Shown here: piece after piece, positions 15,961 through 24,490 of the stretch
How the letters are laid out: every line of letters starts with the position of its first letter
Numbering within the stretch: position 1 is the first letter of the stretch
Notes under the pieces: model-generated
The model's database searches: none
The model's input: only the letters and a program-made list of their open reading frames with translations
Told to the model about the DNA's origin: nothing
Origin: Thalassobacillus sp043497085
GTDB taxonomy: Bacteria; Bacillota; Bacilli; Bacillales; Halobacillaceae
Assembly: GCA_043497085.1 (NCBI GenBank)
Contig: JBIEKI010000001.1
Length of the DNA: 64,000 nt
Strand: one strand, 5' to 3'
Program-made: the position numbers and the translations under genes

Positions 15961-18105
15961 TTACATCAGTCCGTTTTTCACAAGCACACCTTTAATGGTG
16001 GTGTAAGTATAAGCGTTATCCAGTGCTTCTCTTAACGCCTTCAAGCCTTCCTCCTCCTCCAAACTTTCGCGGGCGCGGAGTACCTCTGCTTCAGTTGCTT
16101 CATCAAACCATTGCTCCCAATCGAAATCATGGCCTTCTCCAGCTGCTTTAAACAGGTGGTTTTCAATTGTGATTTCGCTCATACCACGGTCACGGGCAAT
16201 TGCTGACAAGTCTTTGCCGTCTTCTTTCCACAATCGATAAGAAATCATGTGACTTGGTTCTTTATCCTGCTCGGATTTCTTTTGGAAAATTGGAGTCGGC
16301 CCTTTGACTGCTTTACTGGCAGGGATTTTTTCTTTCCAGGGTTCGATGGCAGCCAGGAAGGTTTCTCCGTATTGTTCGTACTTCCGTTCCCCGACACCTT
16401 TGATCGCCAGCATGTCTGACTTGGAGGCCGGGAAGTAACGCGCAAAATCCTTGAGCGTAGCGTCGGAAAAGATGACGTATGGCGGAAGGTCATGTTCGTC
16501 AGCAATTTCTTTACGCAAATTACGCAAGGAATCAAACAACTCCTGATGGTAGTCCACGGCGGTATGTTGCGCTGTTTTTTCAATTTTCATCCAAACCTGT
16601 TTTTCACCCTTTAATACATCGACCGCTTTCGGTGTCAGCTGCAAAGTCGGGAATTTCCCCTGTCCGGGATTCAACAGCTCTTCTGCTGTCAAAAAATGAA
16701 TGAAGCTGGTCAGTTCTTTTTCCTTATATTGAGACATCAAACCATAGGTGCTCAGACGGTTGAAGCCGAATTCTTTCACTTTCTGATCAGAGGACCCGCG
16801 CAGTACTTTGGCAGTCAGGCCAGCTCCGAAGCGTTCACCCATACGTTTGACACAGGATAAAACCATCTGGGTTTCCTTCGTCATATCCTCCCGTTCTCCA
16901 TCATACAAGCAGTTGGAGCAGCGTCCGCACGGTTCACTTCCTGTCGGGTCATGGAAGTAATCGAGGATATATTGCTGCAGGCAATGGTGGGTGTGGCAGT
17001 AATTGACCATGGATTGCAGCTTTTCGTATTCCTTCGCTTTTTTTTCATCGGGCAAGGCGGATTGGTCGATCATGTATTTCTGGAGATTGACATCCTGTCC
17101 GGAAAATAACAGGATACATTCACTTGGTTCACCATCCCGTCCTGCACGACCTGCTTCCTGGTAATAGGATTCGATATTCATCGGCATCGAATAATGGATG
17201 ACGTAGCGGACGTTCGATTTGTCAATCCCCATGCCGAATGCATTGGTTGCAACCATAATCAGCGTTTCATCCTGAATGAAGCTGTTCTGTGCTGCTTTTC
17301 GATCGTCTTCCGTAAGCCCGGCGTGATATTTGCCTGCCTGGAATCCTTTCTTTAGTAAAAATTGATGAATGAAATCGACATCTTTTCGGGTTGCTGCATA
17401 GATGATCCCGGACTCGGTTTTCCGTTCGGTTACATAGTTTAGTAGAAAGTCGCGTTTATCCTGACCTTTGATCAGTCGGAATGAGAGATTATCTCGGGCA
17501 AATCCTGTGTTAATGACAAACGTTTCCGGTATAAGGAGCAACTCCTGGATATCGTGAATGACTTCCTTGGTCGCTGTGGCTGTCAATGCCATCATTGTCG
17601 GAAGGTTGTTAAGCTTTTTCAATAACGGAACGATGGAGCGGTAGCTTGGTCGGAAATCGTGTCCCCATTGCGAAATACAATGTGCTTCATCGAAAGCAAT
17701 CAGAGCTAATGGAATCGATTGGATCGCATAAAAGAAATTCGAGGAGTCGAACCTCTCCGGTGCAACATACACGAATTGATAGCGGCCACGTTTCATATCA
17801 CGCACGCGTTCCTGCTGTTCTTCTATACTTAGAGAACTATTAATATAAGTGGCTGCCACTCCCATGGAGGTAAGGGCATCCACCTGGTCTTTCATCAAAG
17901 ATATCAGTGGTGAAATGATAATGGCTGTGCCCGGTTGGACAAGCCCGGGTATTTGATAACAAACGGATTTCCCACCGCCTGTCGGCATCACAGCTAACGT
18001 ATTGTTACCTTGAAGTATTTGAGAAATCGCATCTTCCTGGCCAGGCCGGAAGGAAGGGTAGCCGAAGTATTCTTGTAATTTTTCTCTTGCTTGTTCTAGC
18101 ATCAT
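15961..18105 (-). CDS. recQ: ATP-dependent DNA helicase RecQ
   Basis: 714 residues, an SF2 3'-5' helicase used in recombination and replication-fork repair. Domains in order: N-terminal helicase with Walker A PTGGGKS (residues 41-47), the DEAH box FDEAHCISQWGHDFR and motif VI YYQEAGRAGRDGEPS; zinc site (C-x15-PCGRCSNC); winged helix; HRDC domain around residues 510-590; and a C-terminal helix-turn-helix tail (YRLWKEDGKDLSAIARDRGM). The last part is common in Bacillales RecQ and makes it longer than the E. coli protein. AAAGGATG precedes the ATG. Confidence 0.94.
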   Translation of the reverse strand: MMLEQAREKLQEYFGYPSFRPGQEDAISQILQGNNTLAVMPTGGGKSVCYQIPGLVQPGTAIIISPLISLMKDQVDALTSMGVAATYINSSLSIEEQQERVRDMKRGRYQFVYVAPERFDSSNFFYAIQSIPLALIAFDEAHCISQWGHDFRPSYRSIVPLLKKLNNLPTMMALTATATKEVIHDIQELLLIPETFVINTGFARDNLSFRLIKGQDKRDFLLNYVTERKTESGIIYAATRKDVDFIHQFLLKKGFQAGKYHAGLTEDDRKAAQNSFIQDETLIMVATNAFGMGIDKSNVRYVIHYSMPMNIESYYQEAGRAGRDGEPSECILLFSGQDVNLQKYMIDQSALPDEKKAKEYEKLQSMVNYCHTHHCLQQYILDYFHDPTGSEPCGRCSNCLYDGEREDMTKETQMVLSCVKRMGERFGAGLTAKVLRGSSDQKVKEFGFNRLSTYGLMSQYKEKELTSFIHFLTAEELLNPGQGKFPTLQLTPKAVDVLKGEKQVWMKIEKTAQHTAVDYHQELFDSLRNLRKEIADEHDLPPYVIFSDATLKDFARYFPASKSDMLAIKGVGERKYEQYGETFLAAIEPWKEKIPASKAVKGPTPIFQKKSEQDKEPSHMISYRLWKEDGKDLSAIARDRGMSEITIENHLFKAAGEGHDFDWEQWFDEATEAEVLRARESLEEEEGLKALREALDNAYTYTTIKGVLVKNGLM

Positions 18106-18202
18106 CTATCATCCTTTGTAAATCCTTTATTAATGGTACCATGTTTAATACAATCTGACAGGGGAAAATTACTCAAGAATCAAAAGATTGGAGGTATCAT
18201 TT

Positions 18203-19138
18203 ATGAAAGCAATTGTAATTGACAATTATGGAGATAAAGAACAACTGAAAATGAGAGAGATAGATAAACCTGAAATTACGGACGATCAAGTGCTGGTCGA
18301 ACTTCATGCAACTTCAATCAACCCGATCGATTGGAAACTTAGAGAGGGTTATTTAAAAGAGATGCTCGATTTTGATTTTCCAATCGTTCTAGGCTGGGAT
18401 TTAGCTGGTATCGTAACAGAAACAGGTAAGAATGTTACGAAATTCAATAAAGGTGACAATGTATTCGCGCGTCCAGACTTGACTCGTCTTGGAACATATG
18501 CCGAATATGCTGCTGTCGATGAACGGCTGCTTGCTCCTATGCCAGAAAATATCACCTATGACGAAGCGGCCTCTGTGCCATTGGCTGGTCTTACAGCCTG
18601 GCAATGTCTCGTAGACTTTTCGGATATCAAAGATGGGGACAAAGTATTGATTCATGCCGGTTCCGGTGGTGTCGGAAGCTACGCGATTCAATTAGCAAAG
18701 CAATTCGGTGCCTATGTCGCTACCACTGCAAGCGGTAAAAACGAGGACTGGGTGACCGAGCTTGGAGTCGACCGGTTCATCAATTATCAGGAAGAGGATT
18801 TCAGTGAAGTACTGGAGGACTTTGATATTGTTGTAGATACCATCGGCGGCGATGCGCAGGAGAAAAGCTATGATATTCTGAAAGAGGGCGGAAAGCTTGT
18901 ATCCATCGTGCAGCCGCCTGAGGAAGAAAAAGCGAAAGAACGAGGCATCAAAGCAGGATTCCACTGGCTGGAGCCAGATGGTGCACAGCTAACCAAAATT
19001 GCTGAATTGATCAAAACAGGCAAGGTAAGAGCAGTGGTCGGACATCATTTCGATTTTACCGAAGAAGGATTGAAAGAGGCTCATGAGCTGAGTGAATCTC
19101 ACCATGCTCAAGGAAAGATTGCTATTTCTATCAAATAA
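18203..19138 (+). CDS. NADP-dependent MDR oxidoreductase (quinone reductase-like, zinc-independent)
   Basis: About 311 residues of the medium-chain dehydrogenase/reductase superfamily. GroES-like N-domain (LVELHATSINPIDWKLREGY), then Rossmann domain with the nucleotide motif HAGSGGVGSYAIQLAKQFGA and the conserved VPLAGLTAWQCL. No structural zinc cysteines are seen, so it is the quinone reductase/enoyl reductase type. ATG 18203 has GGAGGT upstream; the TTG at 18188 overlaps that site. It stands alone with its own terminator. The substrate is unknown, probably reactive carbonyls or quinones. Confidence 0.9.
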   Translation: MKAIVIDNYGDKEQLKMREIDKPEITDDQVLVELHATSINPIDWKLREGYLKEMLDFDFPIVLGWDLAGIVTETGKNVTKFNKGDNVFARPDLTRLGTYAEYAAVDERLLAPMPENITYDEAASVPLAGLTAWQCLVDFSDIKDGDKVLIHAGSGGVGSYAIQLAKQFGAYVATTASGKNEDWVTELGVDRFINYQEEDFSEVLEDFDIVVDTIGGDAQEKSYDILKEGGKLVSIVQPPEEEKAKERGIKAGFHWLEPDGAQLTKIAELIKTGKVRAVVGHHFDFTEEGLKEAHELSESHHAQGKIAISIK

Positions 19139-19148
19139 TAGTATAACA

Positions 19149-19197
19149 GAAGCACCAGGTAGTTTGGGCAATTTTCTGACTACTTGGTGCTTTTTTA
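19149..19197 (+). terminator. Terminator of the MDR oxidoreductase gene
   Basis: Stem agcaccaggtagt / actacttggtgct followed by six T. Confidence 0.9.
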
Positions 19198-19242
19198 GGG
19201 TATAAGAACCTATACAACTTAAAATAGGGGGGAGAATGTTAT

Positions 19243-20703
19243 ATGCTGACTGAATACGAAATTGACAGTTTTTTTGATGAAATGATGATTGAAAGAGACC
19301 AGCCTAAGCCTCATTACGAACACTTCTTTCAAATGCTCCACCGTTTTTCTGTTGAAGTCCTCCATGAAAAAAACGAAACTGCTCAACTCAGCTTTTTAAG
19401 AAAAGGTATCACCTTTACTGTTTATAGTGATTCGGTAGGGACCGAACGGACAATGCCGTTTGACTTTGTGCCGATCATCATTCCTTCACAAAATTGGCAG
19501 CGCATCGAAAGAGGAATGAAACAACGCGTCAAAGCTCTCAACCTTTTTCTTGAAGATATTTATCATGACCAGGAAATCATCAATGATGGCATCATTCCCC
19601 GCGAACTGGTGGAGCAAAACCCATATTACTATCATGAACAAGCCTCAGGGTTGAACATCCCTTATCAAAATCATATTTTTTTAGCAGGAATCGATTTAAT
19701 CCGTGATGAACACGGTGAATACCGGGTGCTGGAAGATAATTTGCGAAATCCTTCAGGTATGTCGTACGTCTTCCAGAATAGATATGTCATGCGGCAGGTC
19801 TACCCTGAATTATTTTTTGAGCATGCGATTGAAACCCTCGAGCACCAGTTGTCTGAACTTCATCAAGCACTTGTTACTCATGTACCTGTCAATTCATTAT
19901 CACCCAAACAGCCATGTGCAGTACTCTTAACACCGGGCAGCTACAACTCTGCTTACTATGATCATGTGTTCCTTGCGCAACAAATGGGGATTGAACTGGT
20001 CGAAGGTCGTGATTTGCTGGTTCGGAATGATATCGTTTATATGAAAACGATTCGTGGATTGAAGCGGGTTGATATCATTTACCGGCGGATCGATGATGAT
20101 TTTTTAGACCCGGATGCCTTTGATCCGAAATCAGTTTTAGGCGTACGTGGACTACTCCGTGCTTATCAAAAAGGAAATGTCGCGATTGTGAATGGCATCG
20201 GAAATGGTGTGGCGGATGATAAAGCAATGTATGCTTATGTTCCTGACATGATTCGCTATTACTTAGATGAAGAACCGATCATACCGAACGTAGAGACATA
20301 TTTTTTAAGAGATGATGAACAGCGGGCTTATGTCCTTGATCATCTGAATGAATTAGTAGTGAAAAATGTCGGTGCCTCCGGGGGCTACGATATGTTGATT
20401 GGACCTCATGCAGAGGAAGAAGAAATTGCCGTGTTCCGGGAAAAGATTTTAGAGAAACCAGGTCAATATATTGCCCAGCCTACAATCAAATTATCGCGTG
20501 CACCTGCTTTCCAGGCTGGCCGTTTTTATCCATGCCATGTCGATCTCAGGGTGTTTGTGATGAGCGGAGCAGATAGTCACGTACTTCCTGGCGGGTTATC
20601 GCGGGTGGCTCTGAAAGAGGGATCGCTGGTTGTCAATTCCTCGCAAGGTGGCGGAGGAAAAGACACGTGGGTGCTGCAGGAGAGGGGGGATGGCCATGCT
20701 TAG
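19243..20703 (+). CDS. Circularly permuted ATP-grasp protein (DUF404/DUF407 type)
   Basis: 486 residues. Conserved segments are HIFLAGIDLIRDEHGEYRVLEDN, NPSGMSYVFQNR, TPGSYNSAYYDHVFLAQQMG, VDIIYRRIDDDFLDPDAF, KGNVAIVNGIGNGVADDKA, VVKNVGASGGYDM and DLRVFV. They match the circularly permuted ATP-grasp type 2 family, thought to ligate a carboxylate to an amine using ATP, i.e. to make or modify a peptide. The actual product is not known. It overlaps the start of the alpha-E gene, and the transglutaminase-like gene follows, so the three form one operon. GGGGGGAG precedes the ATG. Confidence 0.92.
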   Translation: MLTEYEIDSFFDEMMIERDQPKPHYEHFFQMLHRFSVEVLHEKNETAQLSFLRKGITFTVYSDSVGTERTMPFDFVPIIIPSQNWQRIERGMKQRVKALNLFLEDIYHDQEIINDGIIPRELVEQNPYYYHEQASGLNIPYQNHIFLAGIDLIRDEHGEYRVLEDNLRNPSGMSYVFQNRYVMRQVYPELFFEHAIETLEHQLSELHQALVTHVPVNSLSPKQPCAVLLTPGSYNSAYYDHVFLAQQMGIELVEGRDLLVRNDIVYMKTIRGLKRVDIIYRRIDDDFLDPDAFDPKSVLGVRGLLRAYQKGNVAIVNGIGNGVADDKAMYAYVPDMIRYYLDEEPIIPNVETYFLRDDEQRAYVLDHLNELVVKNVGASGGYDMLIGPHAEEEEIAVFREKILEKPGQYIAQPTIKLSRAPAFQAGRFYPCHVDLRVFVMSGADSHVLPGGLSRVALKEGSLVVNSSQGGGGKDTWVLQERGDGHA

Positions 20704-21658
20704 TCGAGTGGCTGATTCTTTATATTGGATGGCACGAAACCTTGAACGAGCGGAAAACAATGCCCGGGCACTGCATGTACAGCTGATCAATATGCTGGAG
20801 GCGAATGATGCAGAGGTACTTGATCGTGATTGGGAAGAAGTGTTGGAAATCACTGCGTCTTTAGCAGACTACCAATCTCAATATACGGAATTGAAATCTG
20901 AAGAAATCATCCAATACGTGGCATTCGATGCTGGTAATCTCAATTCTCTGGTCAATTGTATGACGTATGCGAGGGAGAATGCTCGCGCAACCAGAGATAT
21001 CATTCCGGAAGGGGTCTGGGAAGGACTGAATCGTTTTTATCTGGACCTGCCAGCAGTTCGCCGCAATGAATTCACCATCCATGAAATCCAAAATTTCCTC
21101 CATACGATCACCATGGCATCGATGACCTCCCAGGGAGTGATAGAATCAACGATGACACGTGGTGTTTCCTATTCATTCATTAAAATAGGCAAGTGGCTGG
21201 AAAGAGCCGAGAAGACAGCAAGAATTTTAAATGTCATTTGTGAGAAAGCAAGAAAGGAAAAGCAAGGATCGATCAACCATCATTATTACTGGCTGGCGGC
21301 TTTAAGGCTGGTGAATGGTTATGATGCCTATATTAAAGAATATCCACCTAAAATGAATGCCATGCATGTACTGCATTTCATCATTGAAGAAGAAAGGTTC
21401 CCACGTTCCATCCGGTATTGTGTCGATCATGTGATGGAAACTATTCATAAACTTGAAAAAGGAGAGGTTCATCATTACTCAGAGCGGTTGTTTCAACTGT
21501 TAGAAACGATTCAACAGGAAGTGACTTCCTTCGACTTAGAAGGGATGTCGATGGAGGAACTGATGGGATTCCTGGATCATTTCCAAAACCGTTGCATTCA
21601 AGTCAGCCAGGTTTTCTCTGAAACCTACTACTTGATTGAACCTGTCGAAATAAAATGA
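20696..21658 (+). CDS. Alpha-E domain protein (DUF403)
   Basis: About 320 residues, nearly all helical and rich in Glu and Arg. It starts MLSRVADSLYWMARNLERAENNAR, the hallmark of the alpha-E family. The ATG at 20696 gives that start and lies six bases after a run of six G; it overlaps the end of the ATP-grasp gene. These proteins are always found with the permuted ATP-grasp enzyme and probably act as its partner or carrier. The biochemical role is not established. Confidence 0.92.
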   Translation: MLSRVADSLYWMARNLERAENNARALHVQLINMLEANDAEVLDRDWEEVLEITASLADYQSQYTELKSEEIIQYVAFDAGNLNSLVNCMTYARENARATRDIIPEGVWEGLNRFYLDLPAVRRNEFTIHEIQNFLHTITMASMTSQGVIESTMTRGVSYSFIKIGKWLERAEKTARILNVICEKARKEKQGSINHHYYWLAALRLVNGYDAYIKEYPPKMNAMHVLHFIIEEERFPRSIRYCVDHVMETIHKLEKGEVHHYSERLFQLLETIQQEVTSFDLEGMSMEELMGFLDHFQNRCIQVSQVFSETYYLIEPVEIK

Positions 21659-21736
21659 GGAAGGCGGGTACTATAAGGATAGCTCCATCATACGTTAGTA
21701 CGAAACGAATTTTTCCGTGCCTGGGGGACTGTCATC

Positions 21737-22588
21737 ATGAAATATGAAATTGAACATACGAATATTTTTTACTACGAAAACTTTGTCGATCAAAGCATGA
21801 ACCATATCCGCTTGAAGCCGAGGACTGATGAATGCCAGCGGTTATTATCCTACCGCACAGAAATTACACCTTCTTCTATGACGAAGGAGCACATCGATTT
21901 ATGGGGCAATCATGTCGAGACTTTTTATATCCCTGAAAAGCATGAGCATTTGAAGGTAGTAACAAACTCTGTGGTGAGCATTCAAAAAAGTCCGTTTCTG
22001 CGGATGATACATTTCACGGACGAAATGCGTCAGATTTTCCATTCTCAACTTTTTCATAAACATTATTTAGCTTATTTGAATGAAACACCTTACACCTTTT
22101 TATATAAGGAGCAAATTGAAGAAATTACGGCGGCTGTCGGCGACCCGACGGATCCGGTAAAGTTCTCATTGGATTTGATGGCCTATCTTCACCAATCGAT
22201 CGTGTATGATGGTACAGCGACCCATGTGAATACAAAAGCATATGAAAGCTGGCCTAATAAAAAAGGCGTATGCCAGGACTATGCGCATATCATGCTGGCG
22301 GTTCTCCGATCTAAGGGGATACCTGCCCGTTATGTCAGCGGCTACTTGTATGTAGGGGAGAATTCAGCACTCGTCGGCGATGCTGCCACCCACGCCTGGG
22401 TAGAGGTCATGGTGCCTGGCATCGGCTGGGTAGGACTCGATCCGACGAACAACGTAGAAGCGTTGGAACAGCATATCCGTGTTGGAACCGGAAGGGACTA
22501 TGCTGATGTCAGTCCGCTGCAAGGTGTTTACCGTGGAGGTCAACAGACACTTGATGTTAAAGTAAGTGTCACATTACTAGAACAATAA
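21737..22588 (+). CDS. Transglutaminase-like cysteine protease/amidotransferase
   Basis: 283 residues. The N-terminal half is the bacterial transglutaminase-associated region, followed by the papain-like core. The catalytic triad is visible: Cys179 in GVCQDYAHIML, His219 in THAWVEV and Asp235 in GLDPTNN. Such proteins may hydrolyse or cross-link amide bonds and, by context, could cut or finish a peptide made by the ATP-grasp partner. It is the third gene of the operon after a 78-base gap without a terminator. No signal peptide is seen, so it is cytosolic. Confidence 0.9.
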   Translation: MKYEIEHTNIFYYENFVDQSMNHIRLKPRTDECQRLLSYRTEITPSSMTKEHIDLWGNHVETFYIPEKHEHLKVVTNSVVSIQKSPFLRMIHFTDEMRQIFHSQLFHKHYLAYLNETPYTFLYKEQIEEITAAVGDPTDPVKFSLDLMAYLHQSIVYDGTATHVNTKAYESWPNKKGVCQDYAHIMLAVLRSKGIPARYVSGYLYVGENSALVGDAATHAWVEVMVPGIGWVGLDPTNNVEALEQHIRVGTGRDYADVSPLQGVYRGGQQTLDVKVSVTLLEQ

Positions 22589-22718
22589 TGAAAGACACTC
22601 ACTTACGCGGAAAGGAAAAGGTGAAGGAGCTAGTGTTATAGCTGCCTGCTCCAGATTGAGTTCAAGGAAGAAGAGTCCTTTCTGCCCGCCAAAAAACTTG
22701 TAAAGGACTGCTCTACAA

Positions 22719-22755
22719 CCAAAAGGCAGGTCAGCTAAACTGACCTGCCTTTTGT
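22719..22755. terminator. Bidirectional terminator between the transglutaminase gene and brnQ
   Basis: The stem aaaaggcaggtcag / ctgacctgcctttt has A-runs before and T-runs after, so it works on either strand. Confidence 0.88.
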
Positions 22756-22772
22756 GTGGACTGTTACTATAG

Positions 22773-24086
22773 TTAATTTGTCACTTTTCTATCGTTAGGC
22801 GTTACAAGCAGTTGCAGCAGTCCGCCTGCCAATGCTCCAACCAAAGCTGGTACGACCCAGCCCAGACCCTGAGAGAAGAATGGTAGTTGCTGCATCAATG
22901 GTTCCACATTGGATAAGTCCATTCCAAATGCTGCGAGTCCGTCATATAAACTAGTGACAGCAGTCAGTAAAATAGCACCACGATAAACGAATGGTGAGCC
23001 ATTGAATAACTGGTTAGCAAATGCTAAGGCAATTAATACGATGGCAATCGGATAAATAAAGACAAGAACCGGGACAGAATAGGCGATGATTTGGTTCAGC
23101 CCTAGATTAGCTACAGCAAAGCTTCCGATAGTCACCAGCGTGATGACAGCATTGTATGAAAGCTTCGGGAATGTTTTGCTAAAGAATTGGCCACAGGCTA
23201 CCGTCAATCCTACAGACGTAGTGAAACAGGCAAGGGCAACAATTATACCAAGCAGGAGCGTTCCGGTCTGACCGTACATTAATTGTGCGGCACCAGACAG
23301 GATTTCTCCACCATTTGTATAATTGCCTGCTGTCGCCATCTTTGTTCCGATCCATCCAATCGATGCATAAACAGTAGTAAGCCCGATAGCTGTCACGGCC
23401 CCTACTTTAAGGGTGAAAGCCGTCAATTGTCTGCGATCTGTTACACCACGATCTTTAAGGGCGGTAATCACAAGGATGCCGAATGCTAATGCGGCAATGG
23501 CGTCCATCGTCAAATACCCTTCCAAAAAACCTGTGAAAAACGGAGACGTCTGATATTTTTCTGCAGGTTGTTGGACAGTTCCATCCAATAAAAAGAAGCT
23601 GCCGACCACTAATGCTACAATGGCAGCCAATAATAACGGTGTGAGCCATTGACCGACACGATTCACTAATTTAGAAGGGTTCAGACTCACCAGGAATACA
23701 AGGGCGAAAAAGAAGAGCGTAAAGATTAATAATACTCCCGTGTTTCCTCCAGGAACTAGCGGCTGCACTCCCATTTCGTAAGCAACATTGGCTGCTCTTG
23801 GAATACCGAAAAAAGGACCGATGGCCAGATAGACTACTGAGGTGAAAACAAGTCCGAATGCTGGATGGACTCTGCTGCCTAATTCAATCGTTCCATTTTT
23901 AACCAGCGAAATTGCGGTAACCGTAAGCACGGGGATACCGACGCCTGTCAATACAAAACCGAAGATAGCGGGCCAATAAGATGTGCCCGATTCTATCCCT
24001 AAAGTAGGCGGGTAAATAAGGTTCCCAGCCCCGAAAAATAATGCAAATAACATAAACCCTATAAAGAGAGTATCTTTTGATTTCAT
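22773..24086 (-). CDS. brnQ: Branched-chain amino acid transport system II carrier protein
   Basis: 437 residues, about twelve membrane segments, LIVCS family. It imports leucine, isoleucine and valine with Na+ or H+. The N-terminus LFIGFMLFALFFGAGNLIYPP is the family signature, and VGLTVACGQFFSKTFPKLSYN is also typical. AAGGAGGAAG precedes the ATG. The gene has a leader of about 180 bases carrying an intrinsic terminator 38 bases before the start codon, which points to control by attenuation. Confidence 0.94.
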   Translation of the reverse strand: MKSKDTLFIGFMLFALFFGAGNLIYPPTLGIESGTSYWPAIFGFVLTGVGIPVLTVTAISLVKNGTIELGSRVHPAFGLVFTSVVYLAIGPFFGIPRAANVAYEMGVQPLVPGGNTGVLLIFTLFFFALVFLVSLNPSKLVNRVGQWLTPLLLAAIVALVVGSFFLLDGTVQQPAEKYQTSPFFTGFLEGYLTMDAIAALAFGILVITALKDRGVTDRRQLTAFTLKVGAVTAIGLTTVYASIGWIGTKMATAGNYTNGGEILSGAAQLMYGQTGTLLLGIIVALACFTTSVGLTVACGQFFSKTFPKLSYNAVITLVTIGSFAVANLGLNQIIAYSVPVLVFIYPIAIVLIALAFANQLFNGSPFVYRGAILLTAVTSLYDGLAAFGMDLSNVEPLMQQLPFFSQGLGWVVPALVGALAGGLLQLLVTPNDRKVTN

Positions 24087-24265
24087 TTAAACTTCCTCCT
24101 TCTGCACTCAGGGATCGAAGGCGTAAAAAAACCGTCCCTGAGCGAGGGACGACTCTATACGTAATGTAACCCTTGTCGTTTATTTTCATGTATGTCATAG
24201 AAAGGCAGATGATGCTATTTTCAAATGGTTGGAGCATCTCTGATTTTTTAGAATATTTACAAGAC
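24087..24265 (-). promoter_or_regulatory. brnQ leader with terminator (candidate attenuator, class not identified)
   Basis: On the minus strand the leader holds a GATGCT...AGCATC hairpin, then acaagggttacattacg, then the terminator stem cgtccct-gagcg-agggacg with seven T (24124-24152). The arrangement resembles a T-box, and acaagggt...acg has T-box-like ends. But the tRNA-pairing UGGN is absent and no stem I with a specifier loop is recognised. A terminator inside a leader still implies conditional read-through. Confidence 0.55.
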
Positions 24266-24271
24266 GAGCTA

Positions 24272-24300
24272 ATATTATCAAGCGGGTTAATCGATGTCAA
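24272..24300 (-). promoter_or_regulatory. brnQ promoter
   Basis: On the minus strand TTGACA (24295-24300), a 17-base spacer and TAATAT (24272-24277). A second TTGACA about 30 bases upstream, with TATATT 18 bases on, is an alternative. Confidence 0.65.
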
Positions 24301-24390
24301 TATATTTTTTAACGGCGGTCATTGTCAATTTTAACCTTAGGATTAACGTTCCTGTCATTTGGGTAAAGGTAAGAATCTTAAACGTAATAG

Positions 24391-24419
24391 TTTACATGAA
24401 AAATCCAGAGCTATAGAAT
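24391..24419 (+). promoter_or_regulatory. Candidate promoter of the antiporter gene
   Basis: TTTACA (24391-24396), 17 bases, TAGAAT (24414-24419). It is followed by a short hairpin (gccgtcc / ggatggc) right before the ribosome-binding site. Confidence 0.45.
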
Positions 24420-24490
24420 GTTGCTAAGTTTATATATTAGGAGTCATCAAGAAGGATGCCGTCCAAACAGGATGGCGAAGGGGATATGTC

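Noticed and set aside
24087..24265. Full T-box riboswitch call for the brnQ leader
   Set aside because: The UGGN of the antiterminator and a stem I with specifier loop are not visible; kept as unclassified attenuator.
23899..24300. 133-codon minus-strand frame through the brnQ leader, considered as a leader peptide
   Set aside because: It has no run of Leu, Ile or Val codons at the terminator and runs out of frame into brnQ; the leader looks non-coding.
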